From an uncultured bacterium (lineage in GTDB: Bacteria; Cloacimonadota; Cloacimonadia; Cloacimonadales; Cloacimonadaceae), in the NCBI GenBank assembly GCA_938009275.1, contig CALLHY010000071.1, positions 1-44,100 on the forward strand: a stretch of DNA of 44,100 bases, in the 5' to 3' direction. Numbering within the stretch: the stretch's first letter is position 1; each line of letters opens with the position of its first letter. Below the pieces are notes generated by a model. That model was not told the DNA's origin and ran no database searches. It was given only the letters and a program-made list of their open reading frames with translations. A program made the translations under genes and the position numbers. Of the stretch, positions 17,574-27,056 are shown one piece after another.

Positions 17574-18848
17574 CTACAATCTTACCGCAAGGGTGGAACC
17601 GATAACATAGCCCATTGGTTCGGTTTCAAATGCTCCTTCGCTTAATAGCCATTCATTGTGGTGTTTAAAATACGCGGAAAAGGCAAGGTGACTGGAAAAA
17701 TGCATTACCAGGTCTCCAGAGAAGTTAATTCGTTCTTCCTTCTGGCTCCCATCTGTCTTTGAGTGTAGATATTCAGCGGCTCCCACCAGCTTAATCGGGC
17801 CTGCACCTAACAGGGCAAGACGGAATGCTCCCCTTAATGTTTCGTTCTTATGCTCGTAATTGACTGAATAGTAAGGTGACATATCATCACTTTCCCTCTC
17901 TTGCTTCCAATGGGTAAAACTCAGGTCAATACCGGCAAAACGGCTGAAATTAATGGGCAAACCAAGCTGCAGTTTGGTGTCTTTAAGGACATAATTTCTC
18001 CTTTGATCTTCTTGCATTGTTACTTTGGCGATAAAGGCGTAGGCAGCTTCATCTACTAAAGCAAGAGGACTGGATGCCGGGCTAATGCCACTTAGGTAAT
18101 GGGGCTCCAAATACTTATTCTTTATGCTGGAGCTAACCAAATAAGCATTCAGACGTGAATCGGGTGCCCAATTGAAGCAATCCCCATCGAAATAGTCATC
18201 AGTAAAACTTATGGCAGGTGGATTATAGTTATCAGGATAGCTGTAGCTTTCATATTCCGCGCCTATCTCTGTAAATTGTGAATTACCATAGAAACGCCGG
18301 GCTATCTGGGCTATTACTCCGCTGTACTTACGCTTTTCATTAGAGCTGCTGCTCATTCCTGTAAAGTCGTTGCTTACTGCATAAACATAGGCACGCACAT
18401 TATTGATGTCTGGTAAACCTGCTCCGATGCCCATTTGATTCATGTCTAAAGCAACGCTGCCTGCTGTGCCAGGGTCTAATTGGAACATCTTAATATAGGC
18501 TTCTACGCCTATATAGGGAGGGTATTTGAAACCTACCGAGTTTAGGGTTCTAAAAATAGAGGGTTGATTATCGGAACCTTGAATTCGGGAAACATAATAA
18601 TCACTTAGGGACTTAGCACTCCAATGTTTCGCTGCGTCAGGTTCATAGCTGTAGTTCTTGTTCTCTGCATTGGAGTATTGAACATAATTGGTTTGCTGCA
18701 GCTTATAGTTATTCATCACAATAAGATATGTGGGCATAGTGATATCAATTTGCACAGGGGCAGATGTAGCGGAAACTGGCTCAGGCTCAGTAGCAAAGGC
18801 AAGTATAGCCACAGCTAACATAAAAAGAGTAATAAGCAATTTATTCAT
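17574..18848 (-). CDS. Probable outer-membrane protein, function unknown
   Basis: The 424-residue protein has a clear signal peptide (MNKLLITLFMLAVAILAFA, cut near ATEPE) and is rich in aromatic residues and alternating polar/hydrophobic strands. The second half shows repeated amphipathic strands (INFSRFAGIDLSFTHW, RGAFRLALLGAGPIKLVGAAEYL, FSSHLAFSAYFKHH) and ends GSTLAVRL. This suggests a beta-barrel, with early sections being periplasmic or plug-like. I recognise no family. A GGAGG site precedes the ATG. It lies between transketolase and the AOR pair with gaps of 87 and 70 nt, so it may be a separate transcription unit. Confidence 0.7.
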   Translation of the reverse strand: MNKLLITLFMLAVAILAFATEPEPVSATSAPVQIDITMPTYLIVMNNYKLQQTNYVQYSNAENKNYSYEPDAAKHWSAKSLSDYYVSRIQGSDNQPSIFRTLNSVGFKYPPYIGVEAYIKMFQLDPGTAGSVALDMNQMGIGAGLPDINNVRAYVYAVSNDFTGMSSSSNEKRKYSGVIAQIARRFYGNSQFTEIGAEYESYSYPDNYNPPAISFTDDYFDGDCFNWAPDSRLNAYLVSSSIKNKYLEPHYLSGISPASSPLALVDEAAYAFIAKVTMQEDQRRNYVLKDTKLQLGLPINFSRFAGIDLSFTHWKQERESDDMSPYYSVNYEHKNETLRGAFRLALLGAGPIKLVGAAEYLHSKTDGSQKEERINFSGDLVMHFSSHLAFSAYFKHHNEWLLSEGAFETEPMGYVIGSTLAVRL

Positions 18849-18935
18849 TGGGAACCTCCAAACATGTCTGAAGATTCACTTTATGCTCTTGCCAATAATT
18901 GTCAATGGCTTTTTTTTGCTTTATCCTGACTCAGT

Positions 18936-20825
18936 TTATATGTTAGCCTTTATGGTCTTCATAATCGAAGCTGTATCCAGGCCTGCCCACTTGTAGATGT
19001 CTTCTACCGCGCCGGACATTCCATATTCCTTCACACCCATTTTTACCAGCTTACAGCTAAGCCTGTTGGCAACTAGATTATCGGCAATAATGCTGCCCAA
19101 TCCGCCATTAACGGTGTGGTCTTCCACGCTAAAGATAGTCCCTGTTTTAGCGGCGGCGGTAAGCAGCTTTGCATCCAGATGCAGGGGAGCAGAAACATAT
19201 ACCAGCTCTATAAAGATGCCTTCCTCACGCAGACTGTCCACTGCTTTCAAGGCGCGGGATACAGGCGTGCCACAAACCCATAGACTGCCATGATTACCCA
19301 CTCGCAAAACATCGGGCGTGCCGTAGCTAAAGTTATAGTCAATCGCGTAATAGGGGCTTCTATCTACATTCTTCACGACCGGTAGCTTCGAGCGTCCCAT
19401 GGTGATAAGATAGTTACCCGGCTTATTTGCCAGCCATCTTATCATGCGGTCGGTCTGATTCGCATCGGCGGGGCACAGCACCCGGAAGTTATATAAGTTA
19501 CGCGCCAGTGAAATGTAATCTATGCATTGATGGGTCTTTCCGTCTTCACCCACATCCAGGCCAACGTGGGTTACCACGGTTTTCAGGTTGGTATGATTAA
19601 TGTCATTAAGGCGTTGTGCGTTATATACTTCGGCAATGCCAAACACACCAAAGTCACTCCAGAAAGTCTGAATGCCACAGCTGGATAAAGCACCACCCAT
19701 AACGGCTGCATGCTGCTCCATTATTCCGCTCTGGATAAAGTTTTCGGGAGCGATGGTGGCAAATTCACCTGTCTTTACGCTGGCGGCCAAATCGCAATCG
19801 ATAACTACCAAAGGCGTCTTGGCGTTTCCATTTATCCTTGCCAAATCGGCAATAGCTGATCCCCAGGCACTGCGGCAATCGTTGTCTGTTTCATACAGCA
19901 CCGGCTTGCCACAGGTGAAATCGGGCTCAAGGCTAAAGTGATGGTGTACCTGTGTTTGGGGTTTAAACTCCGCGCGCAGCTTGCGGTATTTCTTTATCTC
20001 GTTAGCAACGCCAAGCTGCTTCAAGGCTTCGTCTAATTGTGCATCATCCAGCGTGGAGCCGTGGAACTTAGCTTTGTTTTCCATAAAGTCCACGCCTTTG
20101 CCCATAATGGTGTGTGCCAAAATCATGGTTGGCTGTTCGGAATTGTGTGCATCGGCTAGCGAGGAAAGAATATGAGGTATGTCATGACCATTGGTTTCTA
20201 TCACTTTCCAACCGTCAGACTCCCAGTTTTTGCGGATGTTTTGGGGCATTACGTCGTGTATTGAACCGCTAATCTGAAGCTGGTTATAATCAACAATCGC
20301 GGTGATGTTACTCAGTTTATACTTGGCTGCAAAACGTCTTGCTTCGCCAAGCTGTCCTTTTTGCTGCTCACCATCGCCCATAATAACGTAAACATTATAG
20401 GGAGTTTTGTTTATGCGAGAGGCAAGTGCCATACCCGTTGCCGCGGACAAGCCCTGACCCAGATTGCCGGTGCTCCATTCCACACCGGGAACTTCCCGCT
20501 CTATATGACCTTCAAAAATTGAACCGGCCAGGCGGAACTGAGCAATAGCCTTGTCCAGATCAAAGTATCCCATTATACCCAGGGTGCTGTAAACTGCGGG
20601 GGAAATGTGACCATTGCTAACCACAACTCTATCCCTATCTGCCTGCTGTGGATTGGCGGGATTGTGGTGAATGCTGTGGTATATGCTAAGTAATATATCT
20701 ATAGTGCTCATAGAGCCGCCGGGATGTCCGGAAGCCGAGATGGTGGTCATCGTTAGTATTGCCGAGCGGGCTATCTTAGCCTGTTCAGCTATTGTGGTTA
20801 TAAGCTCCTGAGTGGCAGCTTTCAT
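18936..20825 (-). CDS. tkt: Transketolase (single-chain)
   Basis: Transketolase moves two-carbon units between sugar phosphates using thiamine diphosphate. The 629-residue protein is full length. Its N-terminal half has SGHPGGSMSTIDIL and the cofactor motif GDGEQQKGQLGEA...DYNQ; the central pyrimidine domain has the catalytic region QSGIMEQHAAVMGGAL; the C-terminal domain has FSVEDHTVNGGLGSIIADNL. The deoxyxylulose-5-phosphate synthase alternative is less likely, given the shorter length and the HPGG-x-MS pattern. Many anaerobes split this enzyme into two genes; here it is fused. The ATG follows a GAGGT site. The gene lies just downstream of tRNA-Ala. Confidence 0.93.
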   Translation of the reverse strand: MKAATQELITTIAEQAKIARSAILTMTTISASGHPGGSMSTIDILLSIYHSIHHNPANPQQADRDRVVVSNGHISPAVYSTLGIMGYFDLDKAIAQFRLAGSIFEGHIEREVPGVEWSTGNLGQGLSAATGMALASRINKTPYNVYVIMGDGEQQKGQLGEARRFAAKYKLSNITAIVDYNQLQISGSIHDVMPQNIRKNWESDGWKVIETNGHDIPHILSSLADAHNSEQPTMILAHTIMGKGVDFMENKAKFHGSTLDDAQLDEALKQLGVANEIKKYRKLRAEFKPQTQVHHHFSLEPDFTCGKPVLYETDNDCRSAWGSAIADLARINGNAKTPLVVIDCDLAASVKTGEFATIAPENFIQSGIMEQHAAVMGGALSSCGIQTFWSDFGVFGIAEVYNAQRLNDINHTNLKTVVTHVGLDVGEDGKTHQCIDYISLARNLYNFRVLCPADANQTDRMIRWLANKPGNYLITMGRSKLPVVKNVDRSPYYAIDYNFSYGTPDVLRVGNHGSLWVCGTPVSRALKAVDSLREEGIFIELVYVSAPLHLDAKLLTAAAKTGTIFSVEDHTVNGGLGSIIADNLVANRLSCKLVKMGVKEYGMSGAVEDIYKWAGLDTASIMKTIKANI

Positions 20826-20900
20826 GGGTTGTACCTCGTTAAATATTCATGCTTAAAAGATTATCCCCTTCACCAGCATTGCATGGTGAAGGGGTATATT

Positions 20901-20976
20901 TGGTGGAGCATAGCGGGATCGAACCGCTGACCTCATGACTGCCAGTCATGCGCTCTCCCAGCTGAGCTAATGCCCC
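20901..20976 (-). tRNA. tRNA-Ala (anticodon GGC)
   Basis: The minus strand folds into a full 76-nt cloverleaf: acceptor GGGGCAT / ATGCTCC, D-arm AGCTCAGCTGGGAGAGC, anticodon stem ATGAC / GTCAT with loop CTGGCAG (anticodon GGC, alanine GCC/GCU), T-arm GGTTCGATCC, and an encoded CCA end. One G-T pair occurs in the acceptor stem. Confidence 0.97.
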
Positions 20977-21356
20977 AATCAGGATCACATATTAGAGAGC
21001 ACTTCCTTTTATGGGCGTGATATTGTCAAGCAGAAACTTAAGCCGATAACCCCATAGATTATACGCTATGTTACGTAAGCCACTTATATGCATGTAAATA
21101 GATCATGCAACAAAGTGTTGATATGCCTTACAGATTTCAGCAGCTCTATAGCTGTCTCTGTCGTATTGTTAGTTACTTATTATATGGGCTATTTTCATCT
21201 TTGGGATGAGTAACTGCGGAAAATGATCAACAAAGAATGCTGTGTAAACGTAAGAGAATATGGTTTTTAACCTTGACCAATGAAGCTGATTCTAAGTTAA
21301 TTGTGCCGCAAGGACGGAGGAGCTCTTAGTCAGGCATATAGCTGAAGGAGTATAAT
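20977..21356. other. Intergenic region upstream of the beta-helix protein gene
   Basis: These 380 nt carry no ORF with support. A short GAAGGAG ribosome site sits just before the ATG at 21357. Weak AGCTCTATAGCT-type self-complementarity occurs near 21150, and a GACGGAGGAGCTC stretch is seen near 21313. I could not assign a promoter or RNA family. Confidence 0.3.
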
Positions 21357-24300
21357 ATGAAAAGTTTGTTGATTGCATTATTTATCTACAGTCTGTGTTT
21401 GTCAATCACTGCCGAAACCATCGTCGACAGCAATATCAATGCTTCGATAACATGGAGTCTTCAAGATTCACCTTTCATCATTAGCGGAACCATCCAGGTA
21501 TCAGGAACAAGCCATCCGGTGGTAACCGTAGAGCCCGGCGTTCAGGTGCGCTTCAATTCCGGTGCGTCACTAGTATTGGGTTCATCGAGTAACAGCTCTC
21601 ATAGAGGCGGCCTGATAGTAAATGGGACTACAGAATCTCCAGTGTTGTTTACTGCCAATACCTACACTCCTACAGCCGGATTTTGGAATTGCATAAGGGT
21701 GAATACCTATGCCAAGCAGGATAATGTGGTACTGAATAATGCGATTCTGGAGTATGGTGGCTCGGGTGGATACGGTTTATTCGATGTAGCAGCAGCCAAT
21801 CCCACTCTTAACTCTTGCAGCTTTCGTTATTCTGCTAATTTTGGTATCTACCACAGTGCCAGTAATGTAAACGCAAGTATTATCGACTGTGTGTTTAGCA
21901 ACAATAGCGGTTATCCGATCTATACGAATGTAAGTGGTGCGCACTTGATTACGGGGGATAATACATTTGTAAACAACGGCTATCAGCGTATCCTGCTTCG
22001 CTCTGTTAACCTGGATATAGGTTGTACATGGCAGAATTACGGTATTCCCTATGAACAGGAAGGGGATTTGGTTTTGTATAATGGGGCTGATCCACTGGTG
22101 TTGTCTCCTGGTATTACTTTGCTTTTTCGACAAGGGAAAGCTGCACTGGTTGGCAGCAGTACCAATTCTTCTGTCCTTGGTTCACTGATGGCAGAAGAAA
22201 CCACGTTCACATCGGTGGATAATCAACTTCTTTGGAGAGGGATAGATTTTAGATCATACTGCCAAACCTCCACGCTGGAATCTTGTGAGATAAGTTTTGT
22301 GGACAATATTGCTCCAGGAGCGGTAACGATTAGAGGAAACAACCTGATCAGCATCAACAATTGTGAGTTTCATGACATTGATAACTATGCGATATCCGCG
22401 AACAGCGGCAAGCCATTCGCAGTTACAAATTGCAATATCCATCACTGCGCCAGGACGATTTCAGCATACTTCCAGGACATGCATAAGCTTGGTCTGGGAA
22501 ATGTATATCAAACAAACGGCGATAACCGCATCCACTGTTTGGCCGGCACATTACCTGTAAGTGCAATTTGGACAAGGCAATACACGCCCATTCTGATGCT
22601 TGGATCAAGTGGAATTAGCGGTAACTCGCCTTATCCTGAGCTCCAGATGCCCTATGGCACTGTTTTGGAATTTGCATCAGAAACCAGTCTAAGCATCGGC
22701 TCACCCATATCCAGCTCATACAAGGGTAGCCTAAGAGCCACTGGAGTAACCTTTAAAGGTCAGGAAGCTACTTCCGGTTATTGGACAGGGCTTATCTTCA
22801 ATGTCTATGGGTTGCCAAGCCTTATCTCAGGGTGCATAATACGTGATGCCGGCTTTGCCAATGCAGCGGCTTTGCAGCTATCTATTGTGAACTCAACCAT
22901 AACAGGCTGTACCATTTTTAACAACGCAGCCAAGGGTATAAACTTCGCCAATAATTCGCTGGTATCCATTTCGGGAAACGTGGTTTTTGGATGCGGGTCT
23001 TATCCCTTGTCGGTGGATGCTAATGCTGTTAGGGTATTAGGCGAGGGAAACAATTTTACCGGTAATGCTATCGACCAGATCGAAGTAAGGCATGAGACTA
23101 TTCAGAATAGCGGAGTTTGGCGCAATCCGGGTGTGCCATATTATCTAACTGGTTCCGTGGCAATCTATGGACCTCAATATCCCCATGTGAAGATTCTTCC
23201 CGGAGCTGTTATCCTCCTACCCAATGGCGCGCTACTTTCAATTGGCTATGCAAGCTCAGCGTCCTATAAAGGCTCACTGGAGGCGGAAGGAGTATTATTC
23301 ACCCGATCTGGTGCTTCTGTGGAGCCCTGGGGCTTGATGTTCAACCGCTATTGCAATCCAGGCAGATCGAGCTTTCAAAATTGTATATTTGAGAATTTCC
23401 GTCACTCCACGAATAACTGCGCTGTATATGTATCGTATGGAGCTGATCCAATCTTTAATTACTGCTCTTTTAGAAACAATCCAGGAATAGCTCTATTGGG
23501 GGCAAACGAAGCCCGTGCAGTGGTTAATAACTGTAGCTTCTCCGCAAATGGCAGCTATCCCATTTGTATCACCGCTGCTGCTTTTGATGTGGTAAGTGGT
23601 GTGGGGAACACCTTTTCTGGTAACAATCCTGATCGCATTCTGCTGGCAGGGGGAACTCTTAGCCAGAATTACACCTGGGATAATCCCAGTGTTCCTGTTG
23701 AGATAAGCTCGAATATATTCGTTTATGGGGTAAATGATCCAGTGCTAACCATCAATTCTGGCTTGGTGCTAATGTTTAGAGAAGATACGGGATTATCTGT
23801 TGGATATGCTACCAGCACAAGTTATGGGGGTGCATTGAAAGCCGAGGGTGCATACTTCACAGCCTTTAGTGGAGAAGCGGGAGGCTGGAATGGTATTCAG
23901 TTCCAAAGATACATTGAGTCCGATTGCTATCTAAAGAACTGTATTGTGGAGTATGGTGGTGCTCAGGGGCATGGTAATCTATTCTTAAACAATTCTCCCG
24001 TAAGCCTTATCGAGGGATGTATAATACGCTTTGCCGCCATAGGCATCAAGGCCAGCGGTTCGTTATCCTCAACCCTCATAAGGGATTCACATATTGTCTC
24101 CAATGAGATTGGTGTTTACTGCCAAAGTATGGCCAGCCCCATTATTGGTGGTTCTATGGATAATTCCAATGCCATTGCGGGAAACAGCCTTTATGGAGTT
24201 CAAACCACTACTACTAATACCATTGATGCCAGCTACAACTGGTGGGGTGACATTAATGGCCCAAGCACTAGAAACGGGGATGGCATTAGTGGAAACATCA

Positions 24301-25166
24301 GTTACCTGCCATTTCGAACTACCAATATTGGTGATGCTCCAGCTAATTTTGATTTGAGTAGCCCGGCTAATCTATCGGTGCTAAATAACTTAACGCCAAT
24401 ATTGGATTGGGAGGAAGCTCTTGATCCCAGCCCCGGTGATATTGTGCTCTATACCTTGCAGATTAGCACAAACCCCGGATTTGGTAGATCACTTATTCAG
24501 TATCAGGAGCTTAGCTCTACCTTTTTTCATATAGAACAGGGAGTTTTGCAAGACGACACTCACTATTACTGGCGGGTGATTGCCGGAGATTCCCAGGGGC
24601 AAAATACGATCTCCAATCAGGTATTCGAGTTTATAACCGATGTCCCGGAACCTCCTTCAGCTTTCAATCTCCTCATGCCAGCTCATGAAGAACAGGTTCA
24701 TAATACCAGCCCGCGTTTACAGTGGCAACATAGCTTGGATCCCGATCCCGGAGACATCGTATGCTATCGCGTTTATCTTAGTCTTACTGCTGGTTTTGAG
24801 TTTGCAGATAGCTTGGATACTGCCAACACCAGCCTGTATGCACCATATTGCACTCCCGGAAATATATACTACTGGAAGGTTTTGGCCTATGACACCAGTG
24901 GTTTAACGCGTGAGTCCGCTGTACGGAGATTTTACGTGGATATAGATGCCAGACCCAGAGCTCCATACCAGATTTGTCTTGAACCATCATTGGGCTATAT
25001 TCAAATTTCTTGGGATGCTGTTCCTGGCGCGGAGTCGTATCAGATATATTACTCTGCTGATCCCAATACAGCTTTCAGCTTTTTGGGGGAAACCTCACAA
25101 ATCCACTATCAACACTATTACAATGGTGTTAAGTGCTTCTACTATATCAAAGCTCTTGATTATTAA
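21357..25166 (+). CDS. Giant secreted right-handed beta-helix protein with five repeated modules and FN3-like domains
   Basis: The 1269-residue exported protein starts with the signal peptide MKSLLIALFIYSLCLSITAE. Five modules of about 185-190 residues follow, each opening with a cue such as PGVQVRFNSGASLVLGSSSNSS, PGITLLFRQGKAALVG, GTVLEFASETSLSIG, PGAVILLPNGALLSIG or GLVLMFREDTGLSVG, then a small-residue S/G-rich turn and Asn-rich parallel beta-helix rungs (INNCEFHDI, VNNCSFSANG). Residues about 995-1269 hold three fibronectin-III-like domains (WEEALDPSPGDIVLYTLQIS, WQHSLDPDPGDIVCYRVYLS, ISWDAVPGAESYQIYYS). Unlike the other surface proteins here, it has no YPNPF-type tail; it ends YYIKALDY. 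It is probably a surface or extracellular binding or structural protein; no catalytic motif was recognised. Confidence 0.8.
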   Translation: MKSLLIALFIYSLCLSITAETIVDSNINASITWSLQDSPFIISGTIQVSGTSHPVVTVEPGVQVRFNSGASLVLGSSSNSSHRGGLIVNGTTESPVLFTANTYTPTAGFWNCIRVNTYAKQDNVVLNNAILEYGGSGGYGLFDVAAANPTLNSCSFRYSANFGIYHSASNVNASIIDCVFSNNSGYPIYTNVSGAHLITGDNTFVNNGYQRILLRSVNLDIGCTWQNYGIPYEQEGDLVLYNGADPLVLSPGITLLFRQGKAALVGSSTNSSVLGSLMAEETTFTSVDNQLLWRGIDFRSYCQTSTLESCEISFVDNIAPGAVTIRGNNLISINNCEFHDIDNYAISANSGKPFAVTNCNIHHCARTISAYFQDMHKLGLGNVYQTNGDNRIHCLAGTLPVSAIWTRQYTPILMLGSSGISGNSPYPELQMPYGTVLEFASETSLSIGSPISSSYKGSLRATGVTFKGQEATSGYWTGLIFNVYGLPSLISGCIIRDAGFANAAALQLSIVNSTITGCTIFNNAAKGINFANNSLVSISGNVVFGCGSYPLSVDANAVRVLGEGNNFTGNAIDQIEVRHETIQNSGVWRNPGVPYYLTGSVAIYGPQYPHVKILPGAVILLPNGALLSIGYASSASYKGSLEAEGVLFTRSGASVEPWGLMFNRYCNPGRSSFQNCIFENFRHSTNNCAVYVSYGADPIFNYCSFRNNPGIALLGANEARAVVNNCSFSANGSYPICITAAAFDVVSGVGNTFSGNNPDRILLAGGTLSQNYTWDNPSVPVEISSNIFVYGVNDPVLTINSGLVLMFREDTGLSVGYATSTSYGGALKAEGAYFTAFSGEAGGWNGIQFQRYIESDCYLKNCIVEYGGAQGHGNLFLNNSPVSLIEGCIIRFAAIGIKASGSLSSTLIRDSHIVSNEIGVYCQSMASPIIGGSMDNSNAIAGNSLYGVQTTTTNTIDASYNWWGDINGPSTRNGDGISGNISYLPFRTTNIGDAPANFDLSSPANLSVLNNLTPILDWEEALDPSPGDIVLYTLQISTNPGFGRSLIQYQELSSTFFHIEQGVLQDDTHYYWRVIAGDSQGQNTISNQVFEFITDVPEPPSAFNLLMPAHEEQVHNTSPRLQWQHSLDPDPGDIVCYRVYLSLTAGFEFADSLDTANTSLYAPYCTPGNIYYWKVLAYDTSGLTRESAVRRFYVDIDARPRAPYQICLEPSLGYIQISWDAVPGAESYQIYYSADPNTAFSFLGETSQIHYQHYYNGVKCFYYIKALDY

Positions 25167-25281
25167 TAATCTGCCAAGCAGAGGCTTATTGCTTTAGTAA
25201 TAAAGCAGTTGTAGATATTGTATGTTTTTTTTGGCATGGTTTTTGTATTGACAAAATACATTGGGTTAGTGCCCTTACACT

Positions 25282-25373
25282 GGCGATGGAGTTCGCCTGG
25301 CTGTTTACCTTGCCGAACCGGAGATTATGTCTTCTGATAACTCCTGAGTCTTGAAATCCACTAAATCAGGAGT
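25282..25373 (+). promoter_or_regulatory. Fluoride riboswitch (crcB motif) with expression platform
   Basis: The segment upstream of crcB has the fluoride aptamer core: GGCG-ATGGAGTT-CGCC (25282-25297) and, downstream, a small GGAGA / TCTTC stem followed by TGATAACTCCT. GGAGTT in the first loop can pair with AACTCC (25339-25344), the pseudoknot of this class. An extra TGGC...GCC segment lies between. The aptamer's 3' ACTCCTGA (25340-25347) is perfectly complementary to TCAGGAGT (25366-25373), which contains the crcB ribosome site. Without fluoride that pairing should hide the site; fluoride binding would free it. A TTGACA at 25248 may be the -35 box, but no good -10 was seen. Confidence 0.88.
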
Positions 25374-25380
25374 AAGAACA

Positions 25381-25776
25381 ATGTCGGTTTACAAGTTATC
25401 CTTGACGGGAGTCCTGCTAGTTATTGCCGGAGGGGCACTGGGAAGTTTATTCAGGTACTTAGTAACCCTTATCACAAATTACCAAACCAGCAGTCCATTC
25501 CCTTATAAAACACTAATAATTAACATGATAGGCTGTTTCTTGATAGGCTTTGCAACTATCAGAATCCAACATCATGCAAATCATCAAATGATTAGATTGT
25601 TCTTTATCACTGGCTTTTTGGGGGCATTTACCACTTTCTCTGCTTATGGATACGAGACAGTTCTCCTTTATCAATCGGGGCACATAAAAACAGCCTTGAT
25701 GAATATTCTTGCATCTACAGTATCAGGTGTGTTGGCAGTGATCTCAGGCATGTGGATTGGGCTGTCAATTCGCTAA
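25381..25776 (+). CDS. crcB: Fluoride channel CrcB/Fluc
   Basis: CrcB (Fluc) is a dual-topology dimeric channel that exports fluoride. The 131-residue protein has four membrane helices and the family motifs GGALGSLFRYL, NMIGCFLIGFATI and GFLGAFTTFSAYG, which supply the pore Asn and Phe-box residues. I start at 25381 because AGGAG lies 8 nt before it; an in-frame ATG at 25351 would lie inside the riboswitch region and is not used. The riboswitch above it confirms the function. It is single-copy here, consistent with a homodimeric, dual-topology channel. Confidence 0.95.
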   Translation: MSVYKLSLTGVLLVIAGGALGSLFRYLVTLITNYQTSSPFPYKTLIINMIGCFLIGFATIRIQHHANHQMIRLFFITGFLGAFTTFSAYGYETVLLYQSGHIKTALMNILASTVSGVLAVISGMWIGLSIR

Positions 25777-25883
25777 ATAAAGTGCTAAGGGAGGCTCTAT
25801 TCTATCTTGTTTTGGACGTTTAGCTTGACAGCTTTGTCTTGCCGCAAAAACTGAATGCTACAATGTAAGTGCGGAGAGAAGCA

Positions 25884-26576
25884 ATGTACAATATTGGCAA
25901 AATTAAACAGGCTTTCAATAAACTTACTCATGGTAAACACTCCAGTGAACTACTATATTGGAAGATGCAATACAATAAGGAAGGTAATCACCTCAACAAT
26001 CACTTTTATGCCAAACTAATGCTTTCGATAGCAGACGAAAAGGATGATTCCTTTCTTATGGATAAGGTAGTAGCAGATTTTGGCTGTGGCCCACGTGGCA
26101 GTCTTATATGGGCAAACAGCGCTAAGATACGCTTGGGTATAGACGTGCTGGCCAGTAAGTATATCGAGTGCTTTCCGAAAGAACATCTGGGTCATAATAT
26201 GATCTACATTAGCTCCACCGAAGCTTGTATCCCCGTTCCAACAGCGTTTTGTGATGTGCTATACTCGGTAAATTCTCTTGACCATGTGCAGAATCTCCGT
26301 CCTATGTGCGAGGAAATCCGCAGAATACTAAAGCCTGGAGGAGAGATTATTGGCAGCTTTAATCTTCATCATCTTCGTAGTCGGGCAGAACCGCAGACCT
26401 TAAGTGAAAGCATCCTGAAAGAAACCCTGTTCAAAGGTTATGAGATTATTCATTGGTGGGTTTCAGGGCCGGGGCCAGCTAACGATCTGTATCAACCATT
26501 ATATTCCCGCCAACTAAGGGCTGCCGGCAGGGGAAAAGCCTTTCTCTGGGCACGAGCCCGAAAGCCGCTTTCTTAG
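25884..26576 (+). CDS. Class I SAM-dependent methyltransferase
   Basis: The roughly 230-residue protein has a Rossmann-type methyltransferase core: motif I VVADFGCGPRGSL, an acidic residue after the second strand in LGIDVLA, motif IV DVLYSVNSLDHVQN, and motif VI LKPGGEIIGSFNLHH. This is the Methyltransf_11 pattern, often acting on small molecules, sugars or lipids. The N-terminal 50 residues are helical and unassigned. I start at the ATG 25884, which follows GGAGAG; an upstream GTG (25869) is less likely. It does not sit in a biosynthetic cluster, so the substrate is unknown. Confidence 0.8.
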   Translation: MYNIGKIKQAFNKLTHGKHSSELLYWKMQYNKEGNHLNNHFYAKLMLSIADEKDDSFLMDKVVADFGCGPRGSLIWANSAKIRLGIDVLASKYIECFPKEHLGHNMIYISSTEACIPVPTAFCDVLYSVNSLDHVQNLRPMCEEIRRILKPGGEIIGSFNLHHLRSRAEPQTLSESILKETLFKGYEIIHWWVSGPGPANDLYQPLYSRQLRAAGRGKAFLWARARKPLS

Positions 26577-26580
26577 GGCT
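26555..26580 (+). terminator. Hairpin over the methyltransferase stop codon
   Basis: AGCCC-GAAAGC-c-GCTTTC-tta-GGGCT forms a long stem with a small bulge, ending just past the stop codon. No T-run follows, so it may be a weak or factor-assisted terminator. Confidence 0.35.
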
Positions 26581-27056
26581 TCTGACTAAAACACCCGTAT
26601 CTGGCTCATTACAATGGTCAGCATTTGGTATATTGTTCCCGAGTATCTTCCCAAAGCAAGTCTTATGAGCTACCTAATTCTGATAATTCGCTTGGAAACC
26701 TCCGGCCATTCTGCCATGCCAGAGGAGCATTCTGCGCCTACCTCACCATTACCATTCCACCCCAACTCCTTAACACAAACTCCACACTAACTCTATAACC
26801 TCCATGCTTAATAATGCCTGGCTTCAAAAGGTGAAGGCTTGTGGGGAGAATGTGGAGTGCCTTGTAGTGAGTACTGCTGATCAGAGCGCGCGTAGCCAAA
26901 ACCAGAGAGGATGTCTCCTGAGGCTTCCGTAGAGCTTAGCGATATTTCTTGACAAATATTGCCTTTTCAATATTGATCACTCATGCTTCAATTATGTAAA
27001 CAACAGGGGTTTACACGCTCAAGCGTGGAGATTCTGGGAAATATGAGGGAGAAAAG
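26581..27056. other. Intergenic region before the TRL lipoprotein gene
   Basis: No gene is visible. The first 350 nt look like non-coding or decayed sequence with C-rich tracts. The last 110 nt hold a probable promoter (26949-26976) and a CACGCT-ca-AGCGTG hairpin (27014-27027) in the leader. Confidence 0.35.
26949..26976 (+). promoter_or_regulatory. Probable sigma-70 promoter of the TRL lipoprotein gene
   Basis: TTGACA (26949-26954) and TATTGA (26971-26976) are separated by 16 bp, about 80 nt before the start codon. The -35 is perfect and the -10 only partial. Confidence 0.4.

Noticed and set aside
21300..21356. Cyclic-di-GMP or other riboswitch upstream of the beta-helix gene
   Set aside because: The GGACGGAGGAGCTC stretch is suggestive but no full aptamer core can be drawn.
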